From Paenacidovorax monticola (GTDB lineage: Bacteria > Pseudomonadota > Gammaproteobacteria > Burkholderiales > Burkholderiaceae_C): a DNA stretch of 64,000 nt. Under the pieces are notes generated by a model. It had not been told where the DNA came from. It ran no database searches and saw only the letters and a list, made by a program, of their open reading frames with translations. Below, piece after piece: positions 58,412 to 64,000 of the stretch. The DNA lies in the NCBI RefSeq assembly GCF_014489595.1, contig NZ_CP060790.1, positions 3,720,001-3,784,000 of the forward strand, read 5' to 3'. The position numbers were made by a program, and so were the translations under genes. Position 1 is the stretch's first letter. Each line of letters starts with the position of its first letter.

Positions 58412-59803
58412 ATGCAATCACCTTCTGAAAACGCCGGCTTCGACCGCCTTCCGCTGGCGCCGGCCATGCTGGCCAACCTGCAGCAACTGGGCTACACGGC
58501 CATGACGCCCATCCAGGCGGCCAGCCTGCCGCTGGCCCTGGCGGGCCAGGATCTCATCGCCCAGGCCAGCACGGGCAGTGGCAAGACGGCGGCCTTCGGC
58601 CTGCCCATGGTCGACCGTCTCAATCCGCGCTGGTTTGCCGTGCAGGGCCTGGTGCTGTGCCCCACGCGCGAACTGGCGGACCAGGTGACCACCGAAATCC
58701 GCCGCCTGGCTCGCGCTCAGGACAACATCAAGGTCGTTGCCGTCTATGGCGGCGTGCCGTCGCGCGGCCAGATCGCCAGCCTGGAAAACGGCGCTCACAT
58801 CGTGGTCGGCACGCCGGGCCGCGTGATGGATCTGCTGGACCGTGGCGCGCTCGACATCTCCAACCTCAAGACCCTGGTGCTGGACGAAGCCGATCGCATG
58901 CTGGACATGGGTTTTCTGGCCGATATCGAAACCGTGGTGCGCCAGTGCCCGGCCGAGCGCCAGACCCTGCTGTTTTCCGCCACCTACCCCGAGGGCATTG
59001 CCGGCCTGGCCCAGCGCTTCATGCGCGACCCGCAGATGGTCAAGGTCGCGGCCCAGCACAGCGCGGGCAAGATCGAGCAGCGCTGGTACGAGGTGGCCGC
59101 GCGCGAGAAGCTCGACGTGGTGACGCGCTTGCTGGCCCATTTCCGCCCGGAGTCGACCATTGCCTTCTGCAATACCAAGCAGCAGTGCCGCGACGTGGTG
59201 GCTGCGCTGCAGGCCCAGGGCTTCAGCGCGCTGGCGCTGTTTGGCGAGCTGGAGCAGCGCGAGCGCGACGAGGTGCTGGTGCAGTTCGCCAACAAGAGCT
59301 GCAGCGTGCTCGTGGCGACCGATGTGGCGGCGCGCGGCCTGGATATTGCCGACCTGTCGGCCGTGATCAATGTGGACGTGACGCCCGATCCCGAGGTGCA
59401 TATCCACCGCATTGGCCGCACGGGCCGCGGCGACGCCGAGGGCCTGGCCCTCAATCTAGTCAGCATGGATGAAATGGGCAGCGTGGGCAAGATCGAGCAG
59501 TTGCAGGGCCGTGCCTCGAAATTCTTCGCCGTGGCGGAGCTCACGCCGGCAGCGGGCGGCGAACTGCTGCCGCCCATGTGCACCATCCAGATCATCGGCG
59601 GGCGCAAGGAAAAGATCCGCGCCGGCGACGTGATGGGGGCCATGTGTGCCGACTTCGGCTACACGCGCGAGCAGATCGGGAAGATCAGCGTCAACGACTT
59701 TTCCACCTATGTGGCCGTGGACCGCAAGATCGCGGCCCAGGCCTGCGCCAAGCTCAATGCCGGGCGGGTGAAGGGCAAGACCGTCAAGGCGCGGCTGCTC
59801 TGA
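58412..59803 (+). CDS. dbpA: ATP-dependent RNA helicase DbpA
   Basis: 463-residue DEAD-box helicase of 50S assembly, stimulated by 23S hairpin 92. Motifs: Q-motif YTAMTPIQAASLP, ASTGSGKTAAFGLP, PTRELADQV, TPGRVMDLL, DEAD box VLDEADRMLDMGF, LLFSATYP, VATDVAARGLDIAD and HRIGRTGRGD. A C-terminal DbpA RNA-binding domain (~375-463) is present with IQIIGGRKEKIRAGDVMGA and VKGKTVKARLL. Followed by two hairpins. Confidence 0.96.
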   Translation: MQSPSENAGFDRLPLAPAMLANLQQLGYTAMTPIQAASLPLALAGQDLIAQASTGSGKTAAFGLPMVDRLNPRWFAVQGLVLCPTRELADQVTTEIRRLARAQDNIKVVAVYGGVPSRGQIASLENGAHIVVGTPGRVMDLLDRGALDISNLKTLVLDEADRMLDMGFLADIETVVRQCPAERQTLLFSATYPEGIAGLAQRFMRDPQMVKVAAQHSAGKIEQRWYEVAAREKLDVVTRLLAHFRPESTIAFCNTKQQCRDVVAALQAQGFSALALFGELEQRERDEVLVQFANKSCSVLVATDVAARGLDIADLSAVINVDVTPDPEVHIHRIGRTGRGDAEGLALNLVSMDEMGSVGKIEQLQGRASKFFAVAELTPAAGGELLPPMCTIQIIGGRKEKIRAGDVMGAMCADFGYTREQIGKISVNDFSTYVAVDRKIAAQACAKLNAGRVKGKTVKARLL

Positions 59804-59867
59804 TACGGATGGGCCTTGCCCAGCCGTATCTCAAAAGAAAAAGCGGCCAGAGGCCGCTTTTTCTTTT
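59802..59867. terminator. Two hairpins, second a bidirectional terminator
   Basis: First GATACGG-a-TGGGC / GCCCA-g-CCGTATC (59802-59830), overlapping the dbpA stop. Then a 16-base stem AAAAGAAAAAGCGGCC / GGCCGCTTTTTCTTTT (59833-59867) with an AGA loop. The second has A and T tracts on both sides and serves the convergent dbpA and barrel-protein genes. Confidence 0.9.
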
Positions 59868-59893
59868 GCCGATGGATGGAAGCCGGAGCAGGG

Positions 59894-60565
59894 TCAGAAG
59901 CTGTACCGCACGCCCACCGAGATTTCGCTGGACGTCAGCTTGGCGCGCATCTGCTCGTCCCGCAGGCCGCGGACGTTGGTGAAGTTGTTGGCGCCGCTCC
60001 TGGCCTTGCCCATGTCGGTGTAGCGGTAGCCCAGGTCGATGCTGACCTTCTGGGCGGGCGAGTATGTGACGCCAAAGCCCACGGCATACGCCAGATTGTT
60101 GTCGGAGCCATCGACATACTGGCGATTCGGATTGCCCTGCCAGCCGCTGGACTGGAGGCGGGCCAGCCCCAGGCCCGCCGTTGCGTAGACGGAGAACTGC
60201 GCGTTCAGCGGGACGTCCCGGTAGGCATTGACCATCAGGCGCTGGGAGCGGATCTTGTGGTGGTTGAAGCTCGTGGGGAAGTTGGTGGAGCCGCTGGTGA
60301 ACTCGTTGTGCCTGGGCAGGGTGTACTCCGCCTCCACGCGCCACTCCGGCGCGAACCGGTAGCCCACGGCCAGGGAGCCGCTGGTGGTGTCGTTCGTATC
60401 GTCGCCGCGCACGAACTGGCCCAGGCCCGGGCGGGCGCTGGAGTCCATGCCGTGGGCCTTGTTCTTCGCGGAACCGATCCGGAGGGCGCCGTAGTAGTTG
60501 TCTGCGGCAAAGGCGCTGCCGGTGGCCATCAGGACCAGCGCGGGGACGATGTGTTGAATTTTCAT
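59894..60565 (-). CDS. Outer-membrane beta-barrel protein
   Basis: 223 residues. Signal peptide MKIQHIVPALVLMATGSAFA, mature from ADNYYGALR. The rest alternates amphipathic strands ending in aromatic residues (SLAVGYRFAPEWRVEAEYTL, YATAGLGLARL, AVGFGVTYSPAQKVSIDLGYRYTDM; the last in pieces AVGFGVTYSPAQKVSIDLGY, RYTDM) and closes with ISVGVRYSF, the terminal Phe used by the BAM complex. About eight strands, like the OmpX/Opa/OmpA-transmembrane family. ATG 60565 excludes a 16-residue extension. Confidence 0.87.
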   Translation of the reverse strand: MKIQHIVPALVLMATGSAFAADNYYGALRIGSAKNKAHGMDSSARPGLGQFVRGDDTNDTTSGSLAVGYRFAPEWRVEAEYTLPRHNEFTSGSTNFPTSFNHHKIRSQRLMVNAYRDVPLNAQFSVYATAGLGLARLQSSGWQGNPNRQYVDGSDNNLAYAVGFGVTYSPAQKVSIDLGYRYTDMGKARSGANNFTNVRGLRDEQMRAKLTSSEISVGVRYSF

Positions 60566-60582
60566 GAGAGCTTTCTTGGGAT

Positions 60583-60632
60583 TAAAAAATAGCTGCCAGC
60601 GCCTTACCAGCAAGCGCTGACAGCTCTCTTTT
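60583..60632. repeat. Dispersed intergenic palindrome before the barrel gene
   Basis: AAAAAATAGCTGCCAGCGC and CAAGCGCTGACAGCT arms around CTTACCAG, flanked by A- and T-rich ends. Same family as at 19127 and 39792. It separates the ankyrin gene (3' end) from the barrel gene (5' end). Confidence 0.75.
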
Positions 60633-60647
60633 GTGTAGCAATAGGTG

Positions 60648-61391
60648 TCAGCGGCGTGCCGCGGCCTGCTCCAGCATCTGCACCATGGCCGTGTAGCCGC
60701 GCTGGCGGGCCAGCTGCAGAGGCGTGTTGCCCTGCCGGTCGGTCAGCGCCTGGCTGGCACCGGCCTGCAGCAGCGCCTGCAGCGTGGCCTGGTGGCGCGG
60801 GCCGCCGTCGCCGAGCACGATGGACTCGATGAGCGCCGTCCAGTGCAGGTTGTTCACATGGTCCAGCGGCGCACCGGCGGCGATCAGCTGGCGCACCACG
60901 CCCTCGTGTCCCAGGTGGGCGGCCGCGATCAGGGCCGTGCCGTCGTAGCGGCTCGTGACCTGCCGGGCGCTGGCCCCCAGGGACAGCAGCAGGCGCAGGG
61001 TGTCCTCGTCGTCGGCCACGGCGGCGATGGTCACGGCGTCGTAGCGGTCGTTGTCCAGCGGGTCCAGGGAGGCCCCGGCCTGCGCCAGCACGCGGATCAC
61101 GTCGCGCTGGCGGGCGAAGGCCGCCACATGCAGCGGGGTGCGGCCCCGGGCGTCCCGTGCCTGAAGCAAGGCGGGGGCTGTGTCGCCCGCAGCGGCCAGC
61201 AGGCGCTTCGCCGCCGCGGTGTCGCCCTGGAACGCGGCGGCGTGCAGCCCCCGGTAGGCCTGGGCTTCCGATGCGGTGGGCGGCACCTGGGCGGATGCGG
61301 GCGGCCCCGCGGTCAGCAGGGCGGCGACAGCCACGGCGCCCGCCAGGGCGCGCAGCGGATGCGCCGGGCGCAGGGTGGTGCGGCGTGCCAT
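60648..61391 (-). CDS. Secreted ankyrin-repeat protein
   Basis: 247 residues. Signal peptide (RALAGAVAVAALLTAGPPASA) then about five ankyrin repeats: YRGLHAAAFQGDTAAAKRLL, GRTPLHVAAFARQRDVIRVLA, YDAVTIAAVADDEDTLRLLL, TALIAAAHLGHEGVVRQLI, and GNTPLQLARQRGYTAMVQML near the end. Periplasmic ankyrin proteins sometimes assist catalases (AnkB); no catalase is nearby. It lies 23 bases after the HbpS-like gene on the same strand. Confidence 0.88.
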   Translation of the reverse strand: MARRTTLRPAHPLRALAGAVAVAALLTAGPPASAQVPPTASEAQAYRGLHAAAFQGDTAAAKRLLAAAGDTAPALLQARDARGRTPLHVAAFARQRDVIRVLAQAGASLDPLDNDRYDAVTIAAVADDEDTLRLLLSLGASARQVTSRYDGTALIAAAHLGHEGVVRQLIAAGAPLDHVNNLHWTALIESIVLGDGGPRHQATLQALLQAGASQALTDRQGNTPLQLARQRGYTAMVQMLEQAAARR

Positions 61392-61414
61392 GGCGCGTCC
61401 TCCCGGGCCCGGCC

Positions 61415-61909
61415 TTACTTCAGCAGGTCCTGCACCTTGGCGATGCCCGCCACGGCGCATTGCTCGTCCAGGTGGCCGCCCGGGGCGCCGCCCACGCCGA
61501 CGGCGCCGATCACTTCGTTGCCCACCTTCACGGGCACGCCGCCGCCGAGCAGCAGGTAGCCGGGAATCTGGCCGAGGTTGGCGGCGGCGGGGTTCTTTTG
61601 CGAGCCTTCCATGATGGCCAGCGTGGTGTTCTTGGCCGAGGCCGAGGTGTAGGCCTTCAGGCGGCTGGCCTCCAGCGTGTGCGGGCCGGCGTTGTCGGCG
61701 CGCTGCACGGCGCGCACGGTGCCGGCGCGATCGACCACGGTGGCCGTCACGGCGTAGCCGTTGGCGGCGCAGGTGGCCACGGTCTGGGCGGCGATCTGGG
61801 TGGCCAGCTCCAGCGAGATGTTCTTCTCGGTGCGCACGCCTTCGGCGCTGGCGGTGGTGGCGGCGAATGCGAGGGCCAGGGCGGCGGCGGGCAGGGCGAT
61901 GCGTTGCAT
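61415..61909 (-). CDS. Secreted HbpS/GlcG-family (DUF336) protein
   Basis: 164 residues. Signal peptide (IALPAAALALAFAATTASA) followed by the DUF336 fold: LELATQIAAQTVATCAANGY, VTATVVDRAGTVRAVQRADNA, ASAKNTTLAIMEGSQ, LGQIPGYLLLGGGVPVKVGNEVIGAVGVGGAPGGHLDEQCA (in pieces: YLLLGGGVPVKVGNE, VIGAVGVGGAPGGHLDEQCA). HbpS of Streptomyces is a secreted heme-binding protein that tunes a two-component system; here one lies 119 bases upstream on the same strand. Confidence 0.9.
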   Translation of the reverse strand: MQRIALPAAALALAFAATTASAEGVRTEKNISLELATQIAAQTVATCAANGYAVTATVVDRAGTVRAVQRADNAGPHTLEASRLKAYTSASAKNTTLAIMEGSQKNPAAANLGQIPGYLLLGGGVPVKVGNEVIGAVGVGGAPGGHLDEQCAVAGIAKVQDLLK

Positions 61910-62028
61910 GGTGGGTTCTCCGATGGGGTGTCTGTGGCAGGCGCCGCGGGTGCCGCGCCCTGGGGAGAACTGTAGAAAAACGCCCCGCCCGCGGCCATGC
62001 GGACGGCTACGCGCGCGCCTCCGTAGAA

Positions 62029-62673
62029 CTACGCAGTGTCGGCGTCCACCAGGGCCGCGTAGCGCCGGATGAGCTGGGCCAGCGAGTCGGCCTCGAGCTT
62101 GGCGAACAGGTTGGCGCGGTGCGTTTCCACCGTGCGCGGGGACAACGCGAGCGCGCGGCCGATCTCCTTGTTGGTGAGCCCTTCCACGATCAGGCCCAGC
62201 ACCTCGCGCTCGCGCCCCGACAGCTGCGCGTAGCGCTCACGCGCCTGCCGGTCGGCCTGGTGGCGCTCGCGCGAGCGCACATGCTGGCGCACGGCCGTCT
62301 GCAGGGCCTCGATGAGCACCTCGTCGTGTACGGGCTTTTCGAGGAACTCGGCCGCACCGGACTTGAACGCGCGGCGGCACATGTCCACGGTGCCGTGGCC
62401 CGTGAGCATGAGGATGGGCTGGTCCACGCCCTGCGCCACGAGGGTGTCGAGCACCGCGAGCCCGCTCGTGCCCGGCATGCGCACGTCGAGCACGATGGCG
62501 CCGATGCCGCCGCGGTCGAAGCCCTGCAGGAACGCCTGCGGATCGGCCCAGGCCTGGACGCGCAGGCCCACGGTGCCGATCAGCAGCGCGAGGCTGTCGC
62601 GCACGGCGGCGTCGTCGTCCACCAGGTGGACCAGGGGGGAGAGCGGGGCCGCAGCGTCGGTGGCGTGGGTCAT
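62029..62673 (-). CDS. FixJ-family response regulator
   Basis: 214 residues. Receiver domain with VHLVDDDAAVRDSLALLI, phospho-acceptor in VLDVRMPGTSGL, switch Thr in LTGHGTVDM and Lys in EFLEKPVHD. A LuxR/FixJ HTH follows: LSGREREVLGLIVEGLTNKEIGRALALSPRTVETHRANL (in pieces LSGREREVLGLIVEGLTNKE, IGRALALSPRTVETHRANL). It starts four bases after the kinase gene and forms a pair with it. Confidence 0.95.
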   Translation of the reverse strand: MTHATDAAAPLSPLVHLVDDDAAVRDSLALLIGTVGLRVQAWADPQAFLQGFDRGGIGAIVLDVRMPGTSGLAVLDTLVAQGVDQPILMLTGHGTVDMCRRAFKSGAAEFLEKPVHDEVLIEALQTAVRQHVRSRERHQADRQARERYAQLSGREREVLGLIVEGLTNKEIGRALALSPRTVETHRANLFAKLEADSLAQLIRRYAALVDADTA

Positions 62674-62677
62674 GGCG

Positions 62678-64000
62678 TCAGGCAAGGGGATCGGGCGCGG
62701 GCGGGCCGTCGGCCACGGGCAGCAGCAGCTGGAATTCGGTGCCGGGTCCGTCGGAGGGCGGGGGCGCCAGCACGAGGCTGCCGCCCATGGCCTGTGCCAG
62801 GCTTTCGCACAGCGACAGGCCCAGCCCCAGGCCACCGGCGCGCGTGGTGTAGAAGGGGGTGAAGATGCGCGCACGCGCCTCGGCACCGATGCCGGGGCCT
62901 CGGTCGCGCACCGACAGCAGCACCTGGGTGCCTTGCGCGCACAGGCGCAGCGCGAGATGCCGCTCGGCCGCATCCACGGACTCCAGCGCCTGCAGCGCGT
63001 TCATCACGAGGTTGTGGATGATCTGCTGCAGCGCCACGGGCTCGGCGCGCACGGCGGGCAGGTCGGCCGGGGCGTGGACCTGCACGGCAATGCCGCGCCG
63101 CCGCAGCTCGGGCTCCAGCAGGTGCAGCGCGTCGTGCACGGCGGCGGGCAGGGCCAGTGGCTGGGCCTGGCCCGACAGGTCGGGCCGCTCGACCACGCGC
63201 CGCAGCCGGCCCACGACGGAGGAGGCGCGCCGCGCCTGGTCCACGGCCTGGCCCATGGCGTGGCGCGCCGTGGCCAGATCGGGCGGTTCCTCGCCGAGCA
63301 GGCGCTGCGCGGCCTGGGTGCTGGCGAGCAGGGCGGTCAGCGGCTGGTTCAGCTCGTGCGCCATGCCGGCGGCCAGTTCGCCCAGGGTGTTGAGCCGGGC
63401 GACCTGGCCCAGGCGCAGCAATTCCTCGGCCCGGCGGCGCGCCACACGCTGGCGCAGCAGGGCGCGCAGCGCAGCCAGGGCCGCTGCGCTGGCCGCCGCC
63501 CAGGCCAGGGCGCGGCCCCAGGGCAGCTCGCCCCAGCCCACGTCGCGCTCCAGCACCACGTCGAAGGGCTGGCTTTGCGCGGCCAGCAGCTTGTGGAAGC
63601 TGTAGTGCCAGCCGTGCTGCGCGCGTCGGCCGGCCTGGATCACGAAGCGTTCGCCCCCATGTTCCAGCGCCGCGCGCACGGGGCTGTCGGCCGGGGCCAT
63701 GGGCCATTCGTCCCAGGGCACGGTGGCGCGCAGGTCCAGCAGCAGCGCGTGGCTGGCGGGCTGGCCGGCGAGCACCAGGCGGTAGCGTCCGGCGGGCAGG
63801 TCGGCCTGGGCCAGCTCGGCGTGGCCGCTGCGGCGCGAGCGGGCCTCGGCCTCGTCCAGGGCCGCGTGCAGGGGCCCGGGCCATGCGCCGCCGGGCGGGC
63901 GGCGCAGCACCTCGATGATCTGCGGATAGACGGCCGGCAGCCGGGGCAGGGGGGCGGCCGTGCGGTCGGCCGGGGCTCCGCTCTCGTCCTGGGGCTGCAG
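62678..64000 (-). CDS. Sensor histidine kinase, 5' part outside the window
   Basis: At least 440 residues seen; the frame is open to the window edge. A periplasmic region (before ~63500), one span (ALAWAAASAAALAALRALL), then HisKA with GELAAGMAHELNQPLTALLA and HATPase with IIHNLVMNALQALE, VRDRGPGIG and GLGLGLSLCESLAQ. This FixL/DctB/TodS-type transmitter is the partner of the following FixJ-type regulator. The input domain is incomplete, so the signal cannot be read. Confidence 0.9.
   Translation of the reverse strand: MQPQDESGAPADRTAAPLPRLPAVYPQIIEVLRRPPGGAWPGPLHAALDEAEARSRRSGHAELAQADLPAGRYRLVLAGQPASHALLLDLRATVPWDEWPMAPADSPVRAALEHGGERFVIQAGRRAQHGWHYSFHKLLAAQSQPFDVVLERDVGWGELPWGRALAWAAASAAALAALRALLRQRVARRRAEELLRLGQVARLNTLGELAAGMAHELNQPLTALLASTQAAQRLLGEEPPDLATARHAMGQAVDQARRASSVVGRLRRVVERPDLSGQAQPLALPAAVHDALHLLEPELRRRGIAVQVHAPADLPAVRAEPVALQQIIHNLVMNALQALESVDAAERHLALRLCAQGTQVLLSVRDRGPGIGAEARARIFTPFYTTRAGGLGLGLSLCESLAQAMGGSLVLAPPPSDGPGTEFQLLLPVADGPPAPDPLA

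Overview
The window is 64 kb of GC-rich DNA packed with coding sequence on both strands. It reads as a chromosomal segment of a Comamonadaceae betaproteobacterium of the Acidovorax/Alicycliphilus/Delftia kind. The evidence is the SAH riboswitch ahead of ahcY, the protein families present (XrtH exosortase, DUF2917, DUF6776, betaproteobacterial NodIJ-type exporter), and a dispersed ~50-bp intergenic palindrome built on AGC-GCTTG/CAAGCGCT arms that I associate with this family. No rRNA, tRNA, insertion sequence, phage or CRISPR array was seen.

Layout. 0-6.3 kb: prfC (partial), SAH riboswitch, ahcY, tlyA, metF (methyl cycle), a small secreted protein, rlpA and rlmJ. 6.4-16.4 kb: a membrane-anchored Ser/Thr kinase, rplM-rpsI, a DUF6776 protein, bactofilin, erpA, an MFS exporter, anmK, an M23 endopeptidase and tyrS. 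16.4-25.2 kb: bacteriohemerythrin, LysR with a divergent pair of DUF2917 genes, glmU, an orphan histidine kinase, a diguanylate cyclase, an Lrp regulator and glmS. 25.2-31.3 kb: a heme-barrel protein, a short MscS protein, then a response regulator, a hybrid kinase and dctA (C4-dicarboxylate uptake). 31.3-36.4 kb: a lower-GC methyltransferase and TPR/O-GlcNAc-transferase pair, a gene-free stretch, and the exosortase XrtH with its partner. 36.4-41.8 kb: a stress cluster of srkA, a Ser/Thr kinase-Usp fusion, a coupled metallophosphoesterase, ohr/ohrR with a perfect operator, and 3-hydroxybutyryl-CoA dehydrogenase. 41.9-46.3 kb: a GMC oxidoreductase, a hemerythrin-domain protein and a NodIJ-like exporter. 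46.4-52.2 kb: an operon of PHA synthase, a small unknown protein, a FabI-like reductase, a MaoC-phosphotransacylase fusion and acetate kinase, preceded by a well-placed FNR-type site. 52.2-64 kb: two c-di-GMP enzymes flanking amn, an MgtC/DUF4010 membrane protein, dbpA, an outer-membrane barrel, a secreted ankyrin protein, a secreted HbpS/GlcG protein and a two-component system running off the end.

The strongest leads for new biology are: the oxygen-responsive PHA/acyl-phosphate operon with its FNR-type promoter; the kinase-Usp fusion translationally coupled to a phosphatase; the HbpS-like secreted protein beside a two-component system; a DctB-like sensor joined to an ErcS'/NahK-like transmitter next to dctA; and XrtH with no substrate in view.

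Caution on sequence quality. Ten apparent frameshifts affect eight genes. Every one is repaired by adding one base in a G or C run, so they look like sequencing or assembly losses. I annotate those genes as single CDSs and mark the break.
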